In this document: positions 44,042-54,344 of the stretch, piece after piece
Layout of the letters: the number at the start of each line of letters is the position of its first letter
Position numbering within the stretch: the first letter of the stretch is position 1
Assembly: GCA_021186555.1 (NCBI GenBank)
Contig: JAJKFL010000007.1
Location: 33,407,179 to 33,471,178 of the forward strand
Length of the DNA: 64,000 nt
Origin: Reticulitermes speratus
Lineage: Eukaryota; Arthropoda; Insecta; Blattodea; Rhinotermitidae
Direction of reading: 5' to 3'
Notes under the pieces: model-generated
Told to the model about the DNA's origin: nothing
What the model saw: the letters and a program-made list of their open reading frames with translations, nothing else
Databases searched by the model: none
Program-made: the position numbers and the translations under genes

Positions 44042-45292
44042 ACCAGACTAACTAACTAACTAACTAACTCCCAGTAGCACAGTCCTTTTGAGAAGCTAAC
44101 AGGTCGTCAGCTAGTTAAGAAATTTCCCGCGTTTTGTGGAACCCGAAGGTTCATTACCGCACTCACAACAGCCCGACACCTGTCCCTATCTTAAGTCGTA
44201 CCAAAGAATCAGTCCAGGTCCGAGGCTCTGTATGGTGTTTCGTAACATGGTAATTTTTAACGGTGATGAGTTGTTAGCACCTCGCCCAACCCCCAAGCTG
44301 GAGGACCACCCCTTGTCGGCTGTCCGCGACTGCATATTCGCAGCTACCCTCCATATTCGGAGGCCGTTCCTCCATCCGCAACCCGAGGACGCGCCATGCC
44401 GTGGTGACAGGGACCGACTTATCGTGGTGACAGGGACCGACTTACCGTGTGACAGGGAACGACTTATCATGGTGACAGGGACCGACTTGTCCTGGTGACA
44501 GGGACCGACTTATCGTGGTGACAGGGACCGACTTATCGTGGTGACAGGGACCGACTTATCGTGGTGACAGGGAACGACTTATCGTGGTGACAGGGACCGA
44601 CTTATCGTGGTGTCAGGGACCGACTTACCGTGTGACAGGGACCGACTTGTCGTGGTGACAGGGACCGACTTGTCGTGGTGACAGGGACCGACTTATCGTG
44701 GTGACAGGGACCGACTTATCGTGGTGACAGGGACCGACTTTCGTGGTGACAGGGACCGACTTATCGTGTGACAGGGACCGACTTATCGTGGTGACAGGGA
44801 CCGACTTATCGTGGTGACAGGGACCGACTTATCGTGGTGACAGGGACCGACTTATCGTGGTGACAGGGACCGACTTATCGTGGTGACAGGGACCGACTTA
44901 TCGTGGTGACATGGACCGACTTATCGTGGTGACAGGGACCGACTTATCGTGTGACAGGGACCGACTTATCGTGGTGACAGGGACCGACTTATCGTGGTGA
45001 CAGGGACCGACTTATCGTGGTGACATGGACCGACTTATCGTGGTGACAGGGACCGACTTATCGTGTGACAGGGACCGACTTATCGTGGTGACATGGACCG
45101 ACTTATCGTGGTGACAGGGACCAACTTATCGTGGTGACATGGACCGACTTATCGTGGTGACAGGGACCGACTTATCGTGTGACAGGGACCGACTTATCGT
45201 GGTGACAGGGACCGACTTATCGTGGTGACAGGGACCGACTTATCGTGGTGACATGGACCGACTTATCGTGGTGACAGGGACCGACTAATCAT
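44042..45292 (-). mobile_element. Internally deleted LINE-1 with expanded 5' region
   Basis: On the minus strand the order is a 23-bp array (45292-44393), a conserved non-coding block (TCCTCCAGCTTGGGGGTTGG near 44290-44310), a short deletion junction, the LINE-1 3' end (GGTAATGAACCTTCGGGTTC) and an AGTT tail ending at 44042. The same block sits upstream of a LINE-1 3' end at 61462-61882. I therefore read it as the LINE-1 5' region; this is inferred from order, not a full-length copy. Confidence 0.65.
44393..45292. repeat. 23-bp minisatellite, about 39 copies
   Basis: ATCGTGGTGACAGGGACCGA repeats with a 23-bp step (44581, 44604). Variants include GTGTGACAGGG (22 bp) and GACATGGACC. A five- to six-unit higher-order pattern is visible at 44920-45290, where ATGGACC units recur at regular spacing. 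Confidence 0.95.
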
Positions 45293-45689
45293 GGATCTAC
45301 CGGACTACACAACTTTAAATCCCAGCAGACTGTAAAGTTTATTGGCTGTTATTTATAGTAGTCATACTATCTCCTAAGACACTAACATTATCAGATATTA
45401 AAGTACCCAAGTGTCTGACTTTAGCCACTTATTTTCATCGGGCTATGCCCCTAATAAAACACGAGTCCCCCCCCCACCCCCTTCCGTCTGTGTCGCATGT
45501 TGGGGTCCACGTGGCAGTAAATGGTTAAGACCACAAGTAGAAATATTTCGCTGCACCTGACCTGTCGAGCGTTTCGCGTTCGTAGTCCACAGTTTTGTGC
45601 GTATTTGTGAGTTGTCCTGTGCGTAACGCTCCGTTTATTTGCTGCTAGTCTTGTTCGCGTAAATTATTGAATTATTTGAGATTATTTAG
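45293..45689. other. Unassigned spacer
   Basis: No family recognised. A C-rich run lies at 45467-45481. Confidence 0.4.
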
Positions 45690-45997
45690 GTAAAAAGCAA
45701 AGCAATCCCATTACAGGCCTGGACAGACCCTGAGGGTTCCAGGAGGTTGAGGCTCACAGATTTGTAGACAATAGGCACATGAAGGTGGTAAGGTTGTCAG
45801 CCTAAGCACCGGCCGCATTTATCCCCCAGGAAATACTCCTGGTACTCATTTCTGTTAGAGGCAGAGTCGACCCCAGGGTCATAGTGCGACTGAAAGGATT
45901 ATGTCAATGAAAAATTCCAATGACACCATCGGGAGTCGATCCCGCGACCTTCCGGCTTGTAGCGCAGTGCCTCAACCAACTGCGCCACCGCGTGCCC
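45690..45997 (-). mobile_element. SINE-B copy
   Basis: AGCAATCCCATTACAGGCCT, AGGAGGTTGAGGCTCACAG, TGCGACTGAAAGGATTATGT and CAACTGCGCCACCGCGTGCCC give the full reversed order. Confidence 0.9.
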
Positions 45998-46595
45998 ACT
46001 GATATTATTTAGGTGCTGTATCAAAATCTCTGCGGTCTGTACACTCGGCATGAAAACAGAACAAGGAAGTCGAAAATGATTGTAATGACGAAGAATTGCG
46101 TTAAACGTGGCTTCTTCGAGTCAGCCAGAAACAAAATATGATCGGGATCATTTACGAGAAAACCGGTCTTGCCATATCTCTGCGAATCACACTCTGAGTT
46201 TAGCTTTACTGTTTTATTGAGGTGGGAGCTGAGCCAAGTGGTTGTAATGGCGACAGAGTGACTGAGTGAGTGACCGCCTGGGTGACTTGGTAACTGGCTG
46301 TTGCCTTGGTGAATGTTCGGCGTGCTGCTTAACTGACGGACTGAATGACTTCCTACCTGCCTGACGGTGTTAACTGGTTGTACAGTTGACCGATTAACAG
46401 GATGGCTGACTTAATGAATGGCCGACTGCTTAAATGTCTAATTACTTGACAGAGGGAGCGACTGATTAAGCTGACAGGGTGTGATGTAGGCCACGCCTAT
46501 TGACTGCAGCTAGGCTTAATATCGCGCCCTTACGTTAGAGCCATCTAGGTAAAACATTAAAACAAAAAGGCTGTATTCTTCCACATTTTGAATTA
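45998..46595. other. Unassigned spacer, TGACT-rich
   Basis: From about 46255 to 46480 the sequence is enriched in GACTG/TGACT motifs without a strict period. No gene seen. Confidence 0.4.
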
Positions 46596-47146
46596 ATTTC
46601 ACCCTAGAACAGGCCACGAAGGCCCAGAGGGGGAGTAGAGGTATAGCTCTACTCTTTCTTTAACACTGGCACTAGATGAGGGTGAGCCGATTCCAGTGGC
46701 CGTGCGGTCTAAGGCGTGGGTCTTCGGCCGCTCGCTTACTGGGATTGTGGGTTCGAATCCCACCGGGGACATGGATGTCTGTCTCTTGTGAGTGTTGTGT
46801 GTTGTCAGGTAGAGGTCTGTGTGACGGGCTGATCACTTGTCCAGAGGAGTCCTACCGAGTGTGGTGTGTCTGAGTGTGACCATGAAACCTCGACGAAACG
46901 AGGAGGCCCAGGCCCATATAGGGCTGTCGAGCCATAGAAAAAAAAAACTAGATGAGGGTGGGTGGTAAACTCCACGCCCCGGCCGCTTTACCCCCCGGGA
47001 AAGAAACCCGTTACCCATTGTATAGGAGGCTGGATGGGCCCCAGGGCCGGTCTGTACGGTGCGGAAAATCTCGCCCCACACCGGGATTCGATCTCCGGAC
47101 CGTCCAGCCCGTAGCGAGTCGCTATACCGACTGAGCTATCGCGGCC
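46596..47146 (-). mobile_element. SINE-A interrupted by SINE-C with 14-bp duplication
   Basis: SINE-A runs from its 3' end at 46596 to its head near 47146 (ACCGACTGAGCTATCGCGGC). ACTAGATGAGGGTG is present at 46671-46684 and again at 46947-46960 on either side of the inserted SINE-C. This is a clear LINE-type insertion signature. Confidence 0.93.
46685..46946 (+). mobile_element. SINE-C, C2 body, intact insertion
   Basis: Head AGCCGATTCCAGTGGCCGTG, B box GGTTCGAATCCC, C2 body ATGGATGTCTGTCTCTTGTG to GGCTGTCGAGCCATAG, A-tail. The 14-bp duplication fixes both ends, so the unit is about 262 bp including the tail. This insertion is not at a B box. Confidence 0.93.
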
Positions 47147-47499
47147 GTGTTCCCCATTTTGAATACGGTTGATAACAAAGTAATACAAGGCCAGCGCGTT
47201 TATGTAGGTACTGTGTCGCCTTAACTAGAATGATAAAAATATTATAATCCTCAAATGCACAAAGTTAACAATCATAAAATCACAATATTGCAAATTTACA
47301 TTTTTTTAAAGGTGAGATGTTGCAGGCGGAAGTATCCAGTTGTTTACACTGTTTATGAAGCATGCATACAAACATCTGTCTCGATCTATTGTGATATGAA
47401 GACGAGAAAGATGTTTGTATGCATGTTTCATAAGGATACTTCTGCCTGAAACATCTCACTAACTAACTAACTAACTAACTCCATGAAGCAGAGTCCTTC

Positions 47500-47700
47500 C
47501 AGAGTCCGTAGCCCGCCCACCAACTTAACTATTTGGGCACTACAAACCGGTCTGATTCTCCCTGCCGCGCAGGTAGAAAAACACGGGACAGACGAGTTGT
47601 ATGTTAAATCAGTTTTGCCTGAGGATGGGGACGGAGCTAGTCCCCGAAACGTTGTATTCAAATGAATTGACGCGGCTGTGCGCCCGAGAAAACTATATTG
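47500..47700 (+). mobile_element. 201-bp hammerhead-bearing element with 10-bp duplication
   Basis: AGAGTCCTTC is present at 47490-47499 and 47701-47710 and belongs to the LINE-1 target, so the inserted unit is 47500-47700. It has no coding capacity and no inverted ends. It contains one hammerhead-like motif at 47612-47660. A small non-coding unit with a target duplication suggests retrotransposition of a processed RNA; this is an inference. Confidence 0.75.
47612..47660 (+). ncRNA. Hammerhead-like ribozyme motif in 201-bp element
   Basis: CTGAGGA at 47619-47625, T, a six-pair stem II GGGGAC/GTCCCC with loop GGAGCTA, GAAA at 47646-47649, CGTTG (AACGTT palindrome) and TA. Stem I is weak in the immediate flanks, which leaves activity uncertain. 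Confidence 0.5.
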
Positions 47701-47957
47701 AGAGTCCTTCTTGAGAAGCTAACAGGTCGTCAGCTAGTCAAGAAATTTCCCGAGTTTTATGGAACCCGAAGGTTCATTACCGCACTCACAAGAGCTCGCC
47801 ACCTGTACCTATCGCATTAAAAAAATTTAAATTTACAATATTGTGATTTTATAATTGTTAACTTTGTGCATTTGAGGATTCTAATATTTGTATCATGTTA
47901 ATGAAGGCGACACAACGCCTACATAAACGTGCTGGCCTTGTATTACTTTGTTCAGAT

Positions 47958-48001
47958 AACTCCCTGATGATGGCACCTCGGTGCCGAAACATGTAGGAGT
48001 T
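47958..48001 (+). ncRNA. Best-formed hammerhead-like ribozyme motif
   Basis: AACTCC (47958-47963) pairs perfectly with GGAGTT (47996-48001) as stem I. The core CTGATGA is at 47964-47970, followed by one T and stem II GGCAC/GTGCC with loop CTCG. GAAA comes next, then CATG and TA. A15.1-U16.1 would be the only stem III pair, with the palindrome CATG available for dimer formation. This matches the small hammerheads reported from Penelope-like retroelements. The extra T after A9 departs from the textbook core. Confidence 0.7.
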
Positions 48002-48860
48002 CTATACTTATGAATATATTTTATTAAGTGTTTAAGTTGGTTAATGTATTAATTAAATGTACATTTATGTTTGTATTTCAAAAGAATGGGTTTTGCTTTT
48101 TTGAGGAATATTTAACAGCTTGGACAGCTGGGATTACGCAGTCGTCAGTGTGGCTCGCTACAGCCTGGGATATCGGACTTCGACTCTTGGCAGGTACATA
48201 ATTTATTTCTCCCCTCTGTGTGCTGACCAGTAATGCAGGAATGGACACATTTTCCAGAAATCTAGGAGCCAACTCAAAATTCTAAACGCCTTAAGGTTTG
48301 AATGAATCAAGTTCCGTACTGAGGACCCAGAAATATTATGCGCCACGTAAAAATATAGTCGCTCGGGACTAGTGTACCCCTACACTAATGGGACCAAACG
48401 GGTCCCGTGCCGTTGGGTACCAGGGGTTCAATCGCTGGAGGTGAAGCTGTCACCATTTGACTTCAGCTACCGTTGAGGTGAGGCATGGAGCCTTTTCTTC
48501 ACGTCGTATACTCTTTACTGTTTTGGTGCTTGGGCACAGGTTACAACGAAATGACTTGACGGGGGCCCAAGGGCATCATTCCTTGACATGTTCCCTCTTG
48601 TAGTGTTTTGGTGGCAGAATGTCCTTTTATATCTTGGTACTGCATAGGTTTTGTTTTTTTTTGTTTTCCCTCTCTTCTGTCCTTTGTTCTTCATTCCCTT
48701 TATTCTGTATTCACTTATTTCTTTCGCGATTTGTTTTTCCACTGTGTAACGTCAAAGAAGTGATAAATTTTGATACTGAAATGAGAAAGACGTGGGTGTC
48801 AGCTGTGGCCTGTTTTGAAAGTACTCTTAATTGAAGAACTCAAGACAATTACTGAAAATT
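48002..48860. other. Unassigned spacer
   Basis: No gene or family recognised in about 860 bp. Two short T-rich frames near 48515-48834 are not supported. Confidence 0.4.
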
Positions 48861-48991
48861 ATCTTGAGACTTTTGTGAGTGCGGTAATGAACCTTCGGGT
48901 TCCATAAAACTCGGGGAATTTCTTGACTAGCTGAGGAACTGTTAGCTTCTCAAGAAGGACTCTGCTCCATGGAGTTAGTTATCTTGAGACT
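48861..48991 (+). mobile_element. Minimal LINE-1 3' insertion with 11-bp duplication
   Basis: ATCTTGAGACT flanks both sides (48861-48871, 48981-48991). The insert of about 109 bp is only the last part of LINE-1 (GTGAGTGCGGTAATGAACCT to CTCCATGGAGTTAGTT). It shows the natural 3' end and extreme 5' truncation. Confidence 0.93.
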
Positions 48992-49599
48992 GAGGTACGA
49001 ACCGGGGTCTTCCCGCATTGGTGTTTTACCGCTGTACCATGACGTTGGGTTTGAAGATTGAGAAGGTGGAGCACGATCCCCTTTACTGACTCCCCACCAC
49101 TCCTACCGCGCCTTTCGTTTAATGTCTGAGGTGTGGGTATTATGTTCTGTATTTAAATTGCGGACGAAGCAAAATGTGCAGCGTTGTGTATGCCAGTGTC
49201 TGGTGGCGTGCTGGTGGTATTGGTTAGACAAGTAGAGCAGAGGCGTGCGGTGGATTGCTATCACTATACTCGTTTATGTGCTTCGCGGCAGTGTGAATTG
49301 ACTAAGTCTTCGAGGACAGAGCGTGCGGAGAGACGAGACGGTTGGACCATTCGCTGTCTGTTGCTGGTACCGGTAGGACGTGAGGCGATGAGCGAAGCGA
49401 GGTGATGCGAGTTTAGTAACCAAAACTGCTTTATCTGAGTGTGGTACAAGAAGATACATTAGTGCAAAGATACTGTCACAAGTTAATTTATTATTTTAGA
49501 AGTGAAGAAATATATTGCTTTTGGACTTTTCACATTTTTTTTAAGGTGAGTTATTTCTGTGCACGTATCATGTATAGAACGTAATTTCTTTTAACAGAA
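48992..49599. other. Unassigned spacer
   Basis: No family recognised. Two frames at 49184-49405 (+) and 49264-49459 (-) overlap without motifs. Confidence 0.4.
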
Positions 49600-49922
49600 A
49601 ATAACAGGGGAAAAGCGAAAATTACATGGTGGGTGCTGATCATCATCTAATGATCTTAGGTTGAGTGAATCAGTGGGGTGAATATAACAATAAACATGTT
49701 GGGAGAAAATGAAATAATAACTCAAAAATGTAAGGGGAAAACCTAAGCGAAAAGAAGATATCGGAGACCTTAGGGGTTTCTTAGAGTATAATATTAAAGT
49801 GGATCTTATAGAATTGGTGCTTGCGTGTGTGGACTGTCCAGTGAACACGGTAATGGACCTCAGTGTCTTATACAGAGCGGGGAATTTCTTGGTCAGATAG
49901 TCGACTACTGTCATGCAGGAAA
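49600..49922 (+). mobile_element. LINE-1 3' end, strongly decayed
   Basis: GAGTATAATATTAAAGTGGATC, GTGAACACGGTAATGGACCTC and AGCGGGGAATTTCTTGGTCAG align with the LINE-1 end. Confidence 0.65.
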
Positions 49923-50435
49923 GGTGTTGAACCGCTGAGGTAGCTAGTAAAGGGCCAAGTAAGTAAAGTTTATTTGCCAGCCAGTGTGTTGTGGACTAGT
50001 AGATGATCATTATTTTATCTGACCAGTATCGTATGTCACTTGGCGCCGCTGTTTGAAAGCGCGTGAGCGGGTCACTCAATGGCTGCTCTTTATATGATAA
50101 GCGAGCCTACAGGAAGTGAAAACGATATTGGTCAGATCGAATAATGCCTCTGTCTTACAAGATCATAACGAAGAAGCTACAATATGCGTCCGGCTATTAC
50201 TGTCCTCTGTGCGGTCCGCGCCCTCTAGCGGTATCTGTAGATTAAATTGTCATGACTGGACCGTGCCATGGCTCAGCTGTACCTGTACTGTAGGTAGGAC
50301 TCCAGAATGTGTTTTTGCATTGGGCCCAGAAATGTTTTAAACCTTTCCTGTGTAGGATTTAGTTGGTCTGGTTTGGTACTTGAGTTGTTGTCGCTGTCTG
50401 CCGGTACTGTACCGCGATATTCGAGTTTCTGACGG
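49923..50435. other. Unassigned spacer
   Basis: No gene or family recognised. Confidence 0.4.
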
Positions 50436-50602
50436 CTGTAGTGTTGGCAGTCCATGTCTTACGGGATGTGACGCCGTGTTAATTTGTACCGACGTTTCTA
50501 AGGATCGTAGTTTCTTCATCTTTATGGTCAGGCTATGAAACACTGCTAGACCCTGAAGTTGAAGTTCAGTCAAAGCGACATAACATTGCAGAAGACTTTA
50601 AT
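50436..50602. mobile_element. Decayed palindromic element arm
   Basis: GTGACGCCGTGTTAATTTGTACC, GACGTTTCTAAGGATCGTAG and CATCTTTATGGTCAGG follow the left-arm order of the 55981-56335 family. Confidence 0.5.
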
Positions 50603-50604
50603 CT

Positions 50605-51000
50605 GCTGACTACTTTGAAAGATACTTTACTGACATTTGCTGTTGACAGTTTACTGACGTTGTTGGCAGTTTACTGACATTGCTGTTGACAGTTTACAGA
50701 AAATACTGTTGACAGTTTACTGACATTGCTGTTGAAAGTTTACTGACATTACTATTGACAGTTCACTGACGTTGGTATTTTACTGACATTACTGTTGACA
50801 GTTTACTGACATTGCTTATGACAGTTTACTGACATTGCTGCTGACGGTTTACTGATATTGCTATTGACAGTTCACTGACGTTGGTAGTTTACTGACATTA
50901 CTGTTGACAGTTTACTGACATTTCTGTTGACAGTTTACTGACATTGCTATTGACAGTTAACTGACGTTGTTGGCAGTTTACTGGCATTGCTGTTGACCGC
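50605..51000. repeat. About 23-bp minisatellite, about 16 copies
   Basis: TTGACAGTTTACTGACATTG repeats with variable spacing and several partial units (GACGTTGGTAGTTTACTGAC). Source element unknown. Confidence 0.9.
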
Positions 51001-51049
51001 ATCCATGCCAGTTTGTTCCTGTAAAATCTTAAATGGCGTTACCCTTGGG

Positions 51050-51178
51050 TTAAAAGTTAAAGTTGTCCCTGTCCACGCAATGTAGGTGTAGAGGGGGAGC
51101 AGAGGTGTAGCTCCAGTTATTGTTAACCTCGGCTCTGAATGGAGGTGAATCGTCACCCTTGGGAGTTCAGTGATAATT
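51050..51178 (-). mobile_element. SINE-A 3' fragment
   Basis: GGTGTAGAGGGGGAGCAGAGG, GTAGCTCCAGTTATTGTTAACC and GAATGGAGGTGAATCGTCAC follow SINE-A 3' order. Confidence 0.8.
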
Positions 51179-51239
51179 CTTATCAATTAACACTGGGAGT
51201 CATCTGAATTGCAATACATGAAAAAGGTCAGTCAGTTCC

Positions 51240-51415
51240 CAACTCACAGAGAACACACTCCGTGTCCATTATAAAAACTAATCCTTTATGCTGTTCAGAG
51301 AATCAGTCGCTGCTTGTTTTGAGAATGATACCGAACACTGTATGGGTACAGTACAAACGTCTTAATGTTACAGCGCGCGGTACGTATAATTACCGCTGGT
51401 TTAGACTGTTGATTA
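51240..51415. mobile_element. Single diverged unit of the 114-bp family
   Basis: AGAACACACTCCGTGTCCAT, AATCAGTCGCTGCTTGTTTTG, CACTGTATGGG and GGTACGTATAATTACCGCTGG match one 114-bp unit plus the right flank of both arrays. This shows the unit exists as a dispersed element outside tandem arrays. Confidence 0.7.
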
Positions 51416-51424
51416 CCTAACAGG

Positions 51425-51560
51425 AGACTGCTATCCCCTGCGATATGATGCAGTGTACTTAGTAGCTAGGTACTTGTTTATCTAAGGCAGTAAATTCTTA
51501 CACAACCTCGATAACGATCTACCAAACTACACGGCGTCATAACCAGGACGACAGCTTCCT
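51425..51560. mobile_element. Decayed palindromic element
   Basis: CTGCGATATGATGCAGTG and TACACGGCGTCATAACCAGG resemble arm ends. It follows the 114-bp unit as the one at 13845 does. Confidence 0.4.
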
Positions 51561-51927
51561 TCATGGTCACCGTGAGAGCCTCATGTTAACAGCGTTTCAC
51601 AATTCGCACACCTCACGTATCACAGTGTCCGTATTTTATCTGAGAAATGTTATCACTTCCTGTCGGCTCGCTTATCGTATTAGTTTAGGCCACTCAACCT
51701 ACCGCCCACGCACGCGGCGAAATAGCGGCCGGAAGTGATGAACGATGTGTGTCACACTAAATAAGGACACGGAATAAGAGTGATGGAATTAAATACATGC
51801 AGCACGAATTCTTCAATAATAAATGCGTAAAATGTTAAGAGCAAGCCGTGTAGAAGACATTGGTGTATTTGGGAGGTTGCTAGAGCTATTAACATTTTTT
51901 GGGAAAATTTTATTGAATAAATCTTCG
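51561..51927. other. Unassigned spacer
   Basis: No family recognised. Confidence 0.4.
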
Positions 51928-52251
51928 CTGTTTGCCGAGGGCACGCGGTGGCGCAGTTGGTTGAGGAACTGCTCTACAAGCCGGAAGGTCGCGGGTTCGA
52001 TTCCCGATGGCGTCACTGGAATTCTTCATTGACATAATTCTTTCGGTCGCACTATGGCCCTGGGGTCGACTCAGCCTCTAACTGAAATGAGTACCAGGAG
52101 TATTTCCTGGGGATAAAGGCGGCCAGTGCGTAGGGCTAACAACCTTACCACCTTCATGTGCCGATTGTCTAGAAATCTGGGAGCCTCAACCTCCTGGAAC
52201 CCTAAGGGCTGTCCAGGCCTGTAATGGGATTGCTTTTTTTACTGTTTGCCG
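51928..52251 (+). mobile_element. Full-length SINE-B with 10-bp duplication
   Basis: CTGTTTGCCG flanks both sides (51928-51937, 52242-52251), fixing the SINE-B unit at 51938-52241 (304 bp). Head GGGCACGCGGTGGCGCAGTT, B box GGGTTCGATTCCC, body CACTATGGCCCTGGGGTCGA, end GTAATGGGATTGCTTTTTTT. This is the reference copy for the family in this window. Confidence 0.95.
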
Positions 52252-52254
52252 TAA

Positions 52255-52334
52255 TAGGGTAACGTTTTTCCTGTTCACACCATGAAGGCATATAGAGGGA
52301 GTTGAGGTATAGCTCCACTCATTCTTAACCTCTT
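52255..52334 (-). mobile_element. SINE-A 3' fragment
   Basis: CCTGTTCACACCATGAAGGC, GGGAGTTGAGGTATAGCTCC and CATTCTTAACCTCTTACC. It abuts the SINE-B target duplication. Confidence 0.75.
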
Positions 52335-52794
52335 ACCTTCTTTGCCTTTTGTATATTTATTCGTCATTGTTAATCTTTCCCTGGTTGTACAGATTATGAC
52401 GAAATTTGGGTTTTAATAAAATTTGCGAGAACGTATTTTTGGTCTGAATTATACAAAGCAGTTACAAAATTAAGGTAACAAAGACTCAGATGCCGAGAAC
52501 TTTACTCTGGCTTCGATGTACACATGGCACATAGCAGATGGTATACACCAGACTTCAATGTAGTCCTTACTGATATTTAAGCACTCGTCCATCGTGGTAC
52601 CAAGACTATTTTCCCCGTACCGTAGAACAAATCAATGTCAAATGTCTGTAGGCATGAGGTGACAGCTTGCTTGACGTCGGCATCTTGCCAGTCAGATGCT
52701 TCTGAAGGCATCAAAAGACATTAGATCGCTGGGCGCGAGATCGGGACTCTAGCGGTTGTAAGACTAACCATTCACAACGCCGGGTGACAGCATG
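52335..52794. other. Unassigned spacer
   Basis: No gene or family recognised. Confidence 0.4.
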
Positions 52795-52908
52795 GTGTAC
52801 AGTGATAGTGGCACTGGGATAGGTTTTTCCCCACTACGTAGGTTTTCTCCTGTCAGTATCCTACGACCATTGCTCCATACGTATTCGTCCTTCTATCACC
52901 GATGTTAT
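52795..52908 (+). mobile_element. SINE-D body, single diverged copy
   Basis: AGTGGCACTGGGATAGG, TTTTCTCCTGTCAGTATCC and CCATTGCTCCATACGTATTCG follow the forward SINE-D body, one unit only. Confidence 0.65.
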
Positions 52909-53384
52909 GTAATATCAGTGATCGAAAAGTCTTTAAAAACATAACGCTTTTAATAATCTAAATGTAACTACGAATGGATTATAGCTTAAGCAAACTAACG
53001 AGCTCGCAATGTGTAATTAATGGGATAATTAACACACTTTTTCTGCCTACTTAGCTGACTAATGTATCAACTAATTATCAAATTATTTAACCAGGAACAA
53101 ACTGCGTTATGGGGACCTTTGTGGAGGCGGTATTGGAAGTAGCAGGTTTGCAAAATAACTTCAGCATCGTGGGTTTCCTCACCGAACTAGACAATTTTTC
53201 TTTCCAGACTACAATGCAGTATCTAGGGGTTTCTGGGATGCAGTTACTAAAACCTTTCACCCCTAATTCATAAAGGAACTGAATAATTTCTTACATAATT
53301 TGTAGTTTATTTAACGTGGCTCTCAAGTAACTCATACCGTACAGGATGGCACAGACGTCATTTGACACTTTTTTGTTTCCGATG
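52909..53384. other. Unassigned spacer
   Basis: No family recognised. Confidence 0.4.
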
Positions 53385-53630
53385 GCACAACAGCCCCCAG
53401 TGGGCCAGGGCCGCCTCATTGTCGAGGCTTCACGATCACACTCAGACACACCACACTCGGTAGGACTCCTCTGTACGAGTGATCAGCCAAACACAGAGAC
53501 CTCTACCTGACAACACACAACACTCACAACAGACAGACATCCATGCCCCCGGCGGGATTCGAACCCGCAATCCCAGCAAGCGAACGGCCGCAGAACCACG
53601 CATTAGACCGCGCGGCCACTGAGATCGGCA
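53385..53630 (-). mobile_element. SINE-C, C2 body
   Basis: GGCACAACAGCCCCCAGTGG, GGCTTCACGATCACACTCAG, CCATGCCCCCGGCGGGATTC and the head GACCGCGCGGCCACTGAGAT in reverse order. Confidence 0.9.
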
Positions 53631-54344
53631 GTCACTTGACATTAGAGGCAACATGTTAAGTACTGAATATCGAGTGACTTTTGAGCCATCTAGTATAGAA
53701 TACAGAATTTCGTACTTAACCAAGTACCTAATTAAGTAATCAGCCAGGTGCGTCTGCGTACCAAACTAGCTAATTGGCCAATAAGTAACTATATAATAAA
53801 TAACAAGTTGTCCAACACTAACCAAGGACTCAACTGCCTGGTACAGTCTTTGTTGAAGTTCGTAGTAGCTCATCTGACCAAGATATTTGGCTGTGTTATG
53901 AACCTATCTTTGACCCTATTTTAAGCTAATCCAGTCTAGTCGTAAACACTGTATTTACTGTATATGATGTCGAAATCTCATGTCTATTTTTCATTATAAT
54001 TGAGAGTAAAAGTGGATGATGTGCTGAATAACCTCTGTACATCCCTCATGTTGTGGACATCCCTGAGGCAATACAGTTTGTGCTGTTGTTTTGTGCCGTT
54101 GGGACAGAAAGAAGTTTCGAAGTTTTCCAGACCCCTAGACTATACCCGTTTTGTATTCCGAAGATTAGAGCTAATGCCGTTTCTTATGTCTGAGTGATGT
54201 ATCCAAGGGTTGGAAGTTGAGGGTCATATCCGCCGCAGCTATAAAGCCATCTGTGGAGCTTTCTTTGAATGACGGCGGTACGTGACTAAACCCCAACTCT
54301 GACACAGGGTTTTTTTTTCGGGTGGTGTGCCTCGATGTTAGACT
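53631..54344. other. Unassigned spacer
   Basis: No gene or family recognised. Confidence 0.4.

Larger units (their letters stand above)
47459..47818 (-). mobile_element. LINE-1 3' end, interrupted
   Basis: Tail ACTAACTAACTAACTAACTC and CCATGAAGCAGAGTCCTTC at the left. The rest (TTGAGAAGCTAACAGGTCG, GGAACCCGAAGGTTCATTAC) resumes at 47701 after the inserted hammerhead element. Confidence 0.85.
47150..48001. mobile_element. Large palindromic element with nested insertions
   Basis: The left arm (GATAACAAAGTAATACAAGGCC at about 47169, AACAATCATAAAATCACAAT at about 47267) is inverted at about 47822-47950 (ACAATATTGTGATTTTATAATTG, CGTGCTGGCCTTGTATTACTTTG). A smaller palindrome (47311-47458, ATGCATACAAACATCT mirrored), a LINE-1 3' end and a 201-bp hammerhead element lie between the arms. 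A well-formed hammerhead-like motif closes the right side. Confidence 0.7.

Noticed and set aside
5640-48001. CRISPR-like arrays of spaced repeats
   Set aside because: Arrays here have no unique spacers and no cas genes, and the setting is an animal genome.
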